Position numbers and translations under genes: made by a program
In this document: piece by piece, positions 23,197 to 30,436 of the stretch
How the letters are laid out: each line of letters begins with the position of its first letter
How positions within the stretch are numbered: the first letter of the stretch is position 1
Source: JBBROS01 sp038229135
GTDB taxonomy: Bacteria > Pseudomonadota > Alphaproteobacteria > Acetobacterales > Acetobacteraceae
DNA: 47,239 nucleotides
Direction: 5' to 3'
NCBI GenBank assembly: GCA_038229135.1
Contig: JBBROS010000029.1
Coordinates: 1 to 47,239, forward strand
The notes under the pieces: model-generated
What the model was told of the DNA's origin: nothing
What the model saw: the letters and a program-made list of their open reading frames with translations, nothing else
Database searches by the model: none

Positions 23197-24531
23197 CTAC
23201 TTCGTCTCCCTCGACCCAGCCTTCAACTCGCTCTTCAGTCGCCGGTAATCCGCGGCCCGGCCCGGCTTCTCGACCTGTGCCGCACGCCCGATCGCCATCG
23301 CGTCGTCCGCAACGTCGCGCACGATCACGCTGCCGGCCGCCACGAACGACCCGTCCCCCAAGCTCACCGGCGCCACCAATGTCGCGTGCGTTCCCACGAA
23401 CACGCCCGCGCCGATCCACGTCCGATGCTTGGCATACCCATCATAATTACACGTTATCGTTCCAGCCCCGATGTTAGTACCTGCCCCGACGTCGCTATCC
23501 CCTAAATAGCTCAGATGATTGGCTTTCGCCCCAGCCCCAAGCGACGTCGCCTTCAGCTCCACGAAGTTGCCGACATGCGCGCCAGCGCCCAGCACCGTGC
23601 CCGGGCGCAGCCGCGCATACGGCCCAACCACGGCGCCAGCCCCCACACGGGCCCCTTCCAGATGCGAAAACGCCTTGATCTCAGCCCCACTCTCGACATG
23701 CACGCCCGGCCCGAACACCACGTGCGGGCCGATCACCACATCCGGCTCCAGCACCGTGTCTGCGCACAACATGACCGTGCCTGGTGACGTAAGTGTGGCA
23801 CCGTTATCCATGGCTGAACGCCGCAGCCAGCCCTGCACCGTCGCCTCCGCCTCCGCCAACTCCACCCTCGAGTTGACGCCGCGCAACTCGGCCTCGTCCG
23901 CCTCCACCGCCACGACCCGGGCGCCCTCGGCCACGGCGCCGTCCACGCAATCCGTCAGATAGAATTCCCCCGTCGTGCCACTCGGCCGCACGCCCTGCAG
24001 CCAGCGGCGCAGGTCCGACGCACCCGCGCAAAACACGCCGGCGTTGCACAGCCCCACCGCCCGTTCGTCGTCGGAGGCGTCGTTCCACTCCACGATGCGC
24101 CGGACGAGCCCGTTCTCGGTCAGCACCCTGCCATACTTGCCAGGGTCTGCCGGCCGCATCGCGAGCATCGCAAGCCCGGCTCCCGCATCCCGCGCCGCCA
24201 CCAGGCGCCGCAGCGTCTCGGGCCGGATCAGCGGGTTGTCGGCATACAGCACCGCAACCTCGCCATCGCCGAACAGCCCCTCCGCCTGCAGCGCCGCATG
24301 GGCCGTCCCCAGCCGCTCCCCTTGCACCACCGTGGCATGCGGCGCAGCCATCGCCGCCAGCGCGCCCATGTCCGGCCCCACCACGACCACCGCGCGGTCG
24401 AACACCTGCTCCACGCTCGCCAGCAGATGCCGCAGCATCGGCCGCCCGGCAATCCGGTGCATCGCCTTGGGCAGTCTCGACGTCATGCGGGTGCCCATCC
24501 CCGCCGCCAGAAGGATCGCGACGCGTGCCAT
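23197..24531 (-). CDS. glmU: Bifunctional GlcNAc-1-P uridyltransferase / glucosamine-1-P acetyltransferase
   Basis: 444 residues, slightly shorter than the E. coli enzyme (456). The N-terminal uridyltransferase has the pyrophosphorylase signature LLAAGMGTRMTSRLPKAMH, QGERLGTAHA and YADNPLI. From about residue 245 the left-handed beta-helix carries hexapeptide repeats (DVVIGPHVVFGPGVHV, ARLRPGTVLGAGAHVGNFVE) and the acetyltransferase active site (KANHLSYLGDSDVGAGTNIG, ITCNYDG). It supplies UDP-GlcNAc. It is the first gene of the glmU-glmS-epimerase unit and divergent from gph. The ATG at 24531 gives the expected N-terminus. Confidence 0.97.
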   Translation of the reverse strand: MARVAILLAAGMGTRMTSRLPKAMHRIAGRPMLRHLLASVEQVFDRAVVVVGPDMGALAAMAAPHATVVQGERLGTAHAALQAEGLFGDGEVAVLYADNPLIRPETLRRLVAARDAGAGLAMLAMRPADPGKYGRVLTENGLVRRIVEWNDASDDERAVGLCNAGVFCAGASDLRRWLQGVRPSGTTGEFYLTDCVDGAVAEGARVVAVEADEAELRGVNSRVELAEAEATVQGWLRRSAMDNGATLTSPGTVMLCADTVLEPDVVIGPHVVFGPGVHVESGAEIKAFSHLEGARVGAGAVVGPYARLRPGTVLGAGAHVGNFVELKATSLGAGAKANHLSYLGDSDVGAGTNIGAGTITCNYDGYAKHRTWIGAGVFVGTHATLVAPVSLGDGSFVAAGSVIVRDVADDAMAIGRAAQVEKPGRAADYRRLKSELKAGSRETK

Positions 24532-24553
24532 GCAGCGTGGCTAGCGGCCTGAA

Positions 24554-24594
24554 CCATCCTGTGTCAAAGCCCAATGTGTCAAAAAAAGTGACAC
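24554..24594. promoter_or_regulatory. glmU/gph divergent promoter region with three GTGTCA half-sites
   Basis: GTGTCA occurs at 24561 and 24576, and its inverse TGACAC at 24589, so the last two form a 6-7-6 palindrome around an A tract. Read on the minus strand the first two are TTGACA -35 hexamers, 15 bases apart, facing glmU; the distal one has GATGGT at an 18-base spacing as a possible -10. The same palindrome could bind a regulator, but no regulator is suggested by the sequence. Confidence 0.45.
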
Positions 24595-24620
24595 TTTACC
24601 GTCCGGAGCCGAAACCCCCC

Positions 24621-25268
24621 ATGAACAGATGCCTCGCCCTGGACCTCGATGGCACGCTCATCGACTCCGTCCCGGACCTGCTGGCCAGCGCCAACCGCGT
24701 CATGGCCTGCCGCAGCCTCGCCCCCTTCGCCCGCGCCGAGGTCGTGCCCATGATCGGCGACGGCGCCCGTATCCTCGTCCGCCGCCTCATGGCAGCCCGC
24801 GGGATCGAAGCCCAGCCCGCCGACCTGGCCGCGTTCATGGACGACTACCTGGCCCACGCCGCGGACCTCACGACCCCGTACCCCGGCGTCCCCGAAACCC
24901 TCGAGCGCCTCGCCCGCGACGGCTGGACCCTCGTCGTCTGCACCAACAAGCCCGGTGCCGCGGCCCGCGACGTGCTCCCACGCCTGGGCCTCCTCCCCCA
25001 CTTCGCCGCGGTCGGCGCCGGCGATACCTACCCCATGCAAAAGCCCGACCCGGCCCACCTGCTTGCCACCCTGGCCGATGCCGGGGCCGACCGGGCGCGG
25101 ACCGTCATGGTCGGCGACCACCACAACGACATGGCCGCCGCCGCCGGCGCCGACATCCCGGCGCTGTTCGCCACCTGGGGCTACGGCCCGCCCTCGATGG
25201 CCGGCGCCGCCCCCCTCGTCGGCGCGTTCGCCGACATCCCGGGCGCCGCGTCCGCCCTGGTGGGCTAG
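24621..25268 (+). CDS. gph: Phosphoglycolate phosphatase (HAD family)
   Basis: 215 residues of the HAD superfamily, subfamily IA with a cap domain. Motif I is LALDLDGTLIDSVPD (nucleophile and acid Asp), motif II is VVCTNKP, motif III is the Lys in MQKPDP, and motif IV is VMVGDHHNDMAAA. These fit Gph, which removes phosphate from 2-phosphoglycolate produced by DNA repair or photorespiration-like reactions; other small phosphosugars remain possible. The ATG at 24621 is chosen because the conserved N-terminus begins there. GGAG is 13 bases upstream, longer than usual, so the start is supported mainly by homology. It is divergent from glmU, and its TAG stop interlocks with the stop of the convergent DUF3108 gene. 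Confidence 0.85.
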   Translation: MNRCLALDLDGTLIDSVPDLLASANRVMACRSLAPFARAEVVPMIGDGARILVRRLMAARGIEAQPADLAAFMDDYLAHAADLTTPYPGVPETLERLARDGWTLVVCTNKPGAAARDVLPRLGLLPHFAAVGAGDTYPMQKPDPAHLLATLADAGADRARTVMVGDHHNDMAAAAGADIPALFATWGYGPPSMAGAAPLVGAFADIPGAASALVG

Positions 25269-26029
25269 CTCGCCCCGATCCAATACATCGTGGCCTCGCC
25301 GAACCACCGTGTCCGGAAGGCGATGCGCACCGGGATCATCGGCCCTCCCGGCTCCACCTGGCCGAACCACGCCGTCCCTTCCTGCGGCCGGGCAAGCTTC
25401 GCGCGGTCCTCGTCGAGCATGAAACCGGCCAGCTGCCGCCCCACGAACGCGCAGCGCAGCGTCGGCCCCGAGAACGCCGAGCGCGACGACGGCTCGAGAA
25501 CCTGAGGCCCCTCCGTCCGCGCCGACAGAGTGCTCAGCCGCCGCCCGTCGAACGTCGTCACCTGGCCTTCGCACCGTCCCGTCCGGTTCACCTGGCGCAC
25601 CAGCTCCGCCATGGCGCTCAAGCTGTCGACCGTGTCGGCCTGCTGCGTCTCGGGCACCCGCTCCCGCTCCGCCTCGGGCGCCGGAACCAGCTGGCGCACC
25701 ACCGGCTGCCCGCCCGGGTAGTCGATCGCCGTTGCCCTCGGCTCGCCCCGCAACGTCCCGCTGCTGCGGAAGCTGGTCGGCACGGGCCGAGCCCCGGCAA
25801 ACCGACCCTCCGCCACGCTCTCCGTCATGCTCCGCGCCAGCAGGTTCACCGCGCCCAAGGTGCGGAACGCAATCCGCACCCGGTATTGCGCCTCCATGAC
25901 ATCCCACGTGGCCCGCATGTCCAGCACCGCTACGCCCGCCGCATACGCCTCGTAATGCGCCTCGACAGCCCGCGCGGGCGGGGCAATGAGGGCAACGGAC
26001 AACGAGGCGGCAGCGAGGAATGTGCGCAT
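25265..26029 (-). CDS. DUF3108 domain protein, exported
   Basis: 254 residues with a signal peptide (MRTFLAAASLSVALIAPPARA) and a body fitting the DUF3108 family of beta-rich periplasmic proteins common in Proteobacteria: HYEAYAAGVAVLDMRATWDV near the start, then FRTLGAVNLLARSMTESVAEG, and a C-terminal PVRIAFRTRWFGEATMYW. The family has no firm function. The ATG at 26029 was chosen because the signal peptide begins there; a start at 26080 would add a charged extension. It faces gph, and the two stop codons share CTAG at 25265-25268. It seems to be a single-gene unit, divergent from the tRNA-Val. Confidence 0.8.
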   Translation of the reverse strand: MRTFLAAASLSVALIAPPARAVEAHYEAYAAGVAVLDMRATWDVMEAQYRVRIAFRTLGAVNLLARSMTESVAEGRFAGARPVPTSFRSSGTLRGEPRATAIDYPGGQPVVRQLVPAPEAERERVPETQQADTVDSLSAMAELVRQVNRTGRCEGQVTTFDGRRLSTLSARTEGPQVLEPSSRSAFSGPTLRCAFVGRQLAGFMLDEDRAKLARPQEGTAWFGQVEPGGPMIPVRIAFRTRWFGEATMYWIGAS

Positions 26030-26065
26030 CCGGCAACATTGGGTTCGCCCGTCCCGACGCGCAAC

Positions 26066-26094
26066 TTGACGCGCGAACACGGAAGCGCGAAAAC
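26066..26094 (+). promoter_or_regulatory. Possible promoter of tRNA-Val
   Basis: TTGACG at 26066-26071 with a 17-base spacer to GAAAAC at 26089-26094, starting 34 bases before the tRNA. The -35 is good, the -10 matches only three of six consensus positions. Confidence 0.3.
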
Positions 26095-26127
26095 GCCGCC
26101 CCTGCCTCGGGCCAACCCGAGCTCGGC

Positions 26128-26202
26128 GGGCGCGTAGCTCAGCGGTAGAGCATTCGCTTCACACGCGAAGGGTCACAGGTTCAATCCCTGTCGCGCCCAC
26201 CA
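26128..26202 (+). tRNA. tRNA-Val(CAC)
   Basis: A regular cloverleaf: acceptor GGGCGCG/CGCGCCC, T8-A9, D stem GCTC/GAGC, anticodon stem TTCGC/GCGAA around TTCACAC (anticodon CAC, Val), T stem ACAGG/CCTGT with loop TTCAATC, discriminator A and encoded CCA. Confidence 0.95.
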
Positions 26203-26224
26203 CCCCCTGCCCGGCGGGACCGAC

Positions 26225-26755
26225 TTGCTCAACCCGTCCTCTCCCCTGCAACGCCTGCTCGACGCCACGGTCCGCCCGGGCCGCGTGGTCTGGCTCGGCC
26301 TCCGCCCCGCCCGGCACGCGCCCATGGTGGCGCCCGGCACGCTCGAGCTCGCGCCCGGCATCGGCGTGGTGGGTGACCACTACAGCAGCCGCACCGGCGC
26401 CGCTCGCGGCATCACCCTCATCGAGCAGGAACAGCTCGCCGCCATCTTCGCCTATCTCGGGCGCGATGCGCCGGACCCCACGCTGCTCCGCCGCAACGTC
26501 GTCACCCAGGGCATCAACCTGGACGCACTTCGCGACCGCACCTTCCGCCTCGGCCCTGCCCTCCTGCAATGGACCGGCGCCTGCCACCCCTGCTCCCGAA
26601 TGGAGCTCCTCCTCGGCCCTGGCGGCTACAACGCCGTCCGCAGCCGAGGCGGCATTACCGCTCGCGTCCTCGAAGGCGGCACCATTACACTCGACGACGT
26701 GGTGACCCGCCCTTCTCCCCCTCCTCTTGCGGGAGGGGGCCGGGGGGAGGGGTGA
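26225..26755 (+). CDS. MOSC domain protein
   Basis: 176 residues. The central part matches MOSC domains (molybdenum cofactor sulfurase C-terminal-like): GDHYSSRTGAARGITLIEQE, LLRRNVVTQGINLDAL and the conserved Cys segment TGACHPCSRM. Such proteins are thought to transfer sulfur to metal cofactors or to act as YiiM-like molybdoenzymes; which applies here is unknown. It starts 22 bases after the tRNA CCA, probably at the TTG at 26225 behind GCGGGA, so it may share the tRNA transcript. The C-terminal PSPPPLAGGGRGEG is encoded by a GC-rich palindromic element and is unlikely to be part of the fold. Confidence 0.8.
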   Translation: MLNPSSPLQRLLDATVRPGRVVWLGLRPARHAPMVAPGTLELAPGIGVVGDHYSSRTGAARGITLIEQEQLAAIFAYLGRDAPDPTLLRRNVVTQGINLDALRDRTFRLGPALLQWTGACHPCSRMELLLGPGGYNAVRSRGGITARVLEGGTITLDDVVTRPSPPPLAGGGRGEG

Positions 26756-26757
26756 CA
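26713..26757. repeat. GC-rich palindromic element, copy 4
   Basis: CTCCCCCTCCTCTTGCGGGA continuing into GGGGGCCGGGGGGAGGGGTGAC. It overlaps the 3' end of the MOSC gene, providing its last residues and stop codon, between two converging genes. Confidence 0.75.
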
Positions 26758-26765
26758 GCGAGCAC

Positions 26766-27215
26766 TCACATCCGCCGCATCTCGAAGTACGTCTTGCCCC
26801 CCCGCTCGAACCCGGCCCGCTCATAGAACCCCAGCGTCGCCTCCCGCCGCGAGCGCGTGGCCAGCGACACCTTGTGGCATCCCGCCGCCCAGGCCCGCGC
26901 CACCGCCGCCGCCAGCACCGCGCGCCCATGCCCCTGCCGCCGATGCTCGGCATGGGTCACGACGTTCTCGATCACGCCATAGGGCCGCAACCCCCGCGAC
27001 AGGTTGGGCACGATCGCCAGCGCACAGCTCGCCACCACACGGCCAGCAGCCTCCGCCACGAACACCGGGGTCGACGCGTCGGCGACCATCGCAGCCCACG
27101 CTGCTTCGGTCGCCAGAGGATCCGGCCGAGGCTCGTCAGGATGCAGCTGCTTGTATAGGACGAGCACGGCGGCCAAGTCCGGCACCCCCGCCAAGCGAAC
27201 TGCGGCCTCGCTCAC
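26766..27215 (-). CDS. GNAT family N-acetyltransferase
   Basis: 149 residues forming one GNAT domain. The acetyl-CoA binding motif A is IENVVTHAEHRRQGHGRAVL (the RRQGHG loop), and motif B contains KVSLATRSRREATLGFYERAGF, with the usual Tyr in FYERAGF. The acceptor is unknown; the family acetylates amines of small molecules, antibiotics or proteins. The start is a GTG at 27215 that overlaps the stop of the M20 peptidase gene (GTGA), so the two are translationally coupled and could act on related amino-containing substrates, which is only an inference from position. Confidence 0.87.
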   Translation of the reverse strand: MSEAAVRLAGVPDLAAVLVLYKQLHPDEPRPDPLATEAAWAAMVADASTPVFVAEAAGRVVASCALAIVPNLSRGLRPYGVIENVVTHAEHRRQGHGRAVLAAAVARAWAAGCHKVSLATRSRREATLGFYERAGFERGGKTYFEMRRM

Positions 27216-28615
27216 ACCGGCCGCCCGGCCGCCTCCCCCATGTCCCACCAAAGCCCCGCCATCGCGGCCACGCCTTCCCGCGCCGGGGCCACCAGCAGGT
27301 GCTCGTCCGGCCCGTGCTGCTTGCATCCGTTGTAGCTGTGCGGGACCCACAGCAGCGGCACGCCCAGGATGTCCATGAACACGTCGTTCGGCAGCCCGCC
27401 GCCGCTGTTCGGGATCACCTGCACCCGCTTGCCCAGGCTCCGCTCCATGCTCGCCACCGCCCAGCCGACCCACGGGCTGTCCGGGTCGCTCCGCCGCGCC
27501 GGCATCCGCACCGGGTAGGCGTCCACCTTCACCTCCGGGAACCCGGCCGCGTCCAGATGGCGCCGCAGGCTCGCCTCGAACGTCAGCGGGTCCACGTCCA
27601 CCGTGTAGCGGATCTGGCAATGCGCCACCGCATTCGGCGCCACCGCGTTCACCGGGTTCTCCGGCCGCCCGCTCAGCATGCTGAGCACGATGAAGCTGGT
27701 CCAGCCATACACCTTTTCGGCGTCCGTCAGCCCCGGCTCGCCCCAGTCCGGGTCGATGGTCGCCGCCCCCGCGTCGCTCTCCAGCGTGCAGCCGCGCAGC
27801 ACGTCCCGCACACCTTGCGGGATCTCCTTCGGAAGCCAGTCCCGCACCAGGATCCGCCCATGCCGGTCCGCGATGCTGGCGATGGCGTGGCTCAGCACGA
27901 TGGCCGGGTCGGTCGTTATGCCGCCCCAGTTGCCGGAGTGCACGCCGCCCGGCCGCACGTCCACGCGCAGGTCGAAGTGGAAGCTGCCCCGCGTCCCGGT
28001 CGAGAGCGTCGGCACCGCGGCTGCACAGCGCGGCCCATCGCTCGCCAGCAGCACGTCCGCTGCCAGCCGCGACTTGTGCGCCTCGACAACCTCCCGCAGG
28101 CCGGCCGACCCCGTTTCCTCCGCCATCTCGAGGATCATCTTCACGCTGAACCCGAGCCGCCCGCCCCGCTCCGCCAGCACCGCCTCGAGCGCAGAGAGGT
28201 TGATCGCGTGCTGCCCCTTGTTGTCCGCGGTGCCCCGGCCATACCACCGGTCTCCCTCGCGCTGCAGCCGCCACGGGTCGAGCCCCGCCCGCCACTGGTC
28301 CTCGAGCCCCCGAACCGTGTCGCCATGCCCATACGTCACCACCGTCGGGCCGTCCGCCTCCAGCCGCTCGGCCAGCAGCACCGGGCCTTTTCCCGCAACC
28401 GGGTTCGGCAGGATGTCGAAGCTGAACCCCAGCCGCGCGAGCCACGGCCCCACGCCCTCGGCCAGATACCGGCCCAGCTCGGCCGCATGCACTACATCCT
28501 GGCTCGTGCTCCGGATCGCCACCAGATCCGAGAGCACCCCCTCGAACCCGGCGTCGAACGCCGTCCGCGCCCGATCGATCGCGCCCTGCCTGCTGCCCAC
28601 CACCTGTGTGTCCAT
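27212..28615 (-). CDS. M20 family metallopeptidase
   Basis: 467 residues of the M20 dipeptidase/deacylase family. The first zinc ligands lie in VTYGHGDTV, the second set in WYGRGTADNKGQ, and the catalytic Glu pair in LEMAEETGS; the C-terminal ligand is in HSYNGCKQHGPDEH. The lid/dimerisation domain sits in the middle (SFHFDLRVDVRPGGVHSGNW). These enzymes remove an amino-terminal or acyl group from dipeptides or N-acyl amino acids in the cytoplasm. The ATG at 28615 has AGGAGG seven bases upstream; an earlier ATG would add a Pro/Arg-rich leader. It heads a two-gene unit with the GNAT gene. Confidence 0.9.
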   Translation of the reverse strand: MDTQVVGSRQGAIDRARTAFDAGFEGVLSDLVAIRSTSQDVVHAAELGRYLAEGVGPWLARLGFSFDILPNPVAGKGPVLLAERLEADGPTVVTYGHGDTVRGLEDQWRAGLDPWRLQREGDRWYGRGTADNKGQHAINLSALEAVLAERGGRLGFSVKMILEMAEETGSAGLREVVEAHKSRLAADVLLASDGPRCAAAVPTLSTGTRGSFHFDLRVDVRPGGVHSGNWGGITTDPAIVLSHAIASIADRHGRILVRDWLPKEIPQGVRDVLRGCTLESDAGAATIDPDWGEPGLTDAEKVYGWTSFIVLSMLSGRPENPVNAVAPNAVAHCQIRYTVDVDPLTFEASLRRHLDAAGFPEVKVDAYPVRMPARRSDPDSPWVGWAVASMERSLGKRVQVIPNSGGGLPNDVFMDILGVPLLWVPHSYNGCKQHGPDEHLLVAPAREGVAAMAGLWWDMGEAAGRPV

Positions 28616-28674
28616 CGCCGTGCCTCCTGCTCCCGCCAGCGTCGGCCGGACGAGCCGAGGGGTCAACCGCCTGA

Positions 28675-28710
28675 TCCCCCTCCCCCCGGGGAAGGGCCGG
28701 GGTGAGGAAC
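28675..28710. repeat. GC-rich palindromic element, copy 5 (diverged)
   Basis: CCCCCTCCCCCCGGGGAAGG followed by GCCGGGGTGAGG. It keeps the general form but has lost the TTGC loop. It lies between the divergent M20 and YncE-like genes. Confidence 0.5.
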
Positions 28711-28725
28711 GGCCGGCAGGCGTCC

Positions 28726-28759
28726 ACCTGCCCGCCTTGCCGACCTGCCCGCCTTGCCG
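28726..28759. repeat. 17-bp perfect tandem duplication
   Basis: ACCTGCCCGCCTTGCCG occurs twice head to tail (28726-28742 and 28743-28759) in the upstream region of the YncE-like gene. Confidence 0.9.
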
Positions 28760-28823
28760 AGGCCACGATCCACACGGTCTAATGTCTGGAACGCCCCGAA
28801 GAGCGACCCGGAAGGATACCCCA

Positions 28824-29873
28824 ATGCGCCGCGCCCTGCTCCCCGCCCTCCTGGCCCTCGCCGCAGGCGCCGCCGCCGCACAGGCTCCCGCGCACGCCCA
28901 GGCCTGGCTCTACGAATCGGCTCAGACCGTCCCCAGCACCGATACCGGATGGGACTACATCACGCTCGACCCCGCCTCATCCCGCCTCTTCGTAGCCCGC
29001 CGGAAGGACGGGCTGCTCGTCTGGAACACGAAAACCCGCGAGGCCCGCACCGTCGAGAACAGCGTCGGCGCGAACGGCGTGGTGCTCGTCCCCGAGTTCA
29101 ACCGCGCCTACGTCGCCATGACCGACGGCACCGTGCTCGCTGTGGACCTTGCCACGCTGGCCCCCCTCGCCCGCACGGACCTCGGCATCGGGGACCTCAA
29201 CCAGGGCTTTTACGAACCCACGCAGAAGCGCGTCCACATGATTGCCGGCGCCCGCCCGGACAAGACCACCTGGGTCAGCCTCGATGCCGCAACCGGGGCC
29301 GTCCAGGGCCGTACCGAGTTCAACAGCCGCAAGATGGACACCCCCGCCACCGACGGACAGGGCAACATCTTCGCCCCCATGCGGGACCGCAATCTGTTGC
29401 ACCTCGTCGACGCGAAGGACCTCTCCATCACCAAGACCTGGCGCCTCGGCGACTGCGTGCAGCCCGTCGAAGTCCATTGGGACCACGTGGCCGAGCGCAT
29501 CCTGATCGCCTGCCGCGGCGACAAGCCCGTGTTCGTCGCGCTCAACCCTGCCGCCGGCATCGTCGCAACCTTGCCCATCGGCCGCGGCGTGGACGGGATG
29601 GTCGTCGACGAGCGCCGCAACCTGATCGCGACCGCAGGCGGCGTCGACGGCACCCTCAGCGTCATCCGGCGCGACGGGCCAGATTCCTACAGCCTCGTCG
29701 AGACCATCGCGACCCGGCCCATGGCCCGCGTCGTGCAGTTGGATCCGGAAACTTCCCGCCTGTTCACCGTCTCCGCCAGCTACACCCAGCCGATCGGGGC
29801 CGCGGGCGTCGACGCCAAGCCGCCCTTCTACCACCCGGACAGCTTCACGATCCTGACCTATCGCGCCCCGTAG
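28824..29873 (+). CDS. Exported YncE-like beta-propeller protein
   Basis: 349 residues with a signal peptide (MRRALLPALLALAAGAAAA). The mature part is a repeating propeller of the YncE/40-residue YVTN type: WDYITLDPASSRLFVARR, GANGVVLVPEFNRAYVAMTDG, PVEVHWDHVAERILIACRG and VDGMVVDERRNLIATAGG are successive blades. Such proteins are periplasmic and their ligands are mostly unknown. There are two Cys (LGDCVQP and IACRGD) that could form a disulfide. The ATG at 28824 follows GAAGGA at eight bases. It is the first plus-strand gene after the M20 unit, and a small RHH gene begins 16 bases after it. Confidence 0.8.
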   Translation: MRRALLPALLALAAGAAAAQAPAHAQAWLYESAQTVPSTDTGWDYITLDPASSRLFVARRKDGLLVWNTKTREARTVENSVGANGVVLVPEFNRAYVAMTDGTVLAVDLATLAPLARTDLGIGDLNQGFYEPTQKRVHMIAGARPDKTTWVSLDAATGAVQGRTEFNSRKMDTPATDGQGNIFAPMRDRNLLHLVDAKDLSITKTWRLGDCVQPVEVHWDHVAERILIACRGDKPVFVALNPAAGIVATLPIGRGVDGMVVDERRNLIATAGGVDGTLSVIRRDGPDSYSLVETIATRPMARVVQLDPETSRLFTVSASYTQPIGAAGVDAKPPFYHPDSFTILTYRAP

Positions 29874-29889
29874 CAGTGAAGCCGTTGCG

Positions 29890-30102
29890 GTGCTGGTCAA
29901 GCGCAGCTTCACCCTCTCGGGCCACCGCACCTCGGTGGCGCTCGAGGCCGAGTTCTGGGCGGCCCTGGACCGGCTGGCGGCGGCGGATGGCATTGCCGCC
30001 TCGGCACTCGTGGCTCGGCTGGATGCCGGGCGCGCTGCGGGGGAGAACTTGGCCTCACGCCTACGTGTACATGCCCTGCATGCGGCACAATCCGGCCGTT
30101 AA
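29890..30102 (+). CDS. Small ribbon-helix-helix protein (RHH_4-like)
   Basis: 70 residues. The start VKRSFTLSGHRTSVALEAEFWAAL and the following DRLAAADGIAASALVARLDAG match the small ribbon-helix-helix family (RHH_4) seen in Rhodospirillales and relatives, with the beta strand KRSFTLSGHRTSV followed by two helices. It probably binds DNA as a dimer; its target is unknown, and the family includes genes of uncertain role. GTG at 29890 is the start used; no strong ribosome binding site is seen. It may share a transcript with the propeller gene upstream. Confidence 0.75.
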   Translation: MLVKRSFTLSGHRTSVALEAEFWAALDRLAAADGIAASALVARLDAGRAAGENLASRLRVHALHAAQSGR

Positions 30103-30171
30103 CCTCTCGTCAAAGCCAGCCCGGCACTCTCCCGCGTGCTGAAACAGCACATTACGCCGGAGAAAACCCGC

Positions 30172-30420
30172 ATGTCAGACCTCGTCGCCGCCTCTCCATC
30201 CACGCCTTTCGTCCGTGCCCCGCTCATAGCGGGCTTCCCACCCCGCCGACGCCCGCTCGCTAAGCGTCCGGCCTTCGCCGTGTCCCCGCTCAGCCTGGCC
30301 GACCGCATGATCAGCCTCGCCCAGGATGCAGACCGGGCGGGATACCGCGACGCCGCGGCCAGCCTCGTGACCTTGGTCTATGCCGTGCTCGATCAGCGGG
30401 CCGTCAGCCCGCGCCCCTAG
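30172..30420 (+). CDS. Small protein of unknown function
   Basis: 82 residues, no recognised family. The N-terminal ~45 residues are Pro/Arg rich and probably unstructured (IAGFPPRRRPLAKRP), and the C-terminal half is a predicted helical segment (SLADRMISLAQDADRAGYRD, AASLVTLVYAVLDQ). The ATG at 30172 has GGAG nine bases upstream; a GTG at 30136 is an alternative with no visible site. It lies between the RHH gene and the convergent AsmA gene. It is probably real, but only because of the start signal and codon pattern. Confidence 0.5.
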   Translation: MSDLVAASPSTPFVRAPLIAGFPPRRRPLAKRPAFAVSPLSLADRMISLAQDADRAGYRDAAASLVTLVYAVLDQRAVSPRP

Positions 30421-30436
30421 TCCTGGCCGATCGGGC

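Noticed and set aside
24576..24594. Palindrome considered as a terminator for gph or glmU
   Set aside because: It lies upstream of both divergent genes and has no T-run in a suitable place.
29890..30420. Toxin-antitoxin module
   Set aside because: The first protein looks like an RHH DNA-binding protein, but the second has no toxin motif and the two are 69 bases apart; kept only as a low-interest observation.
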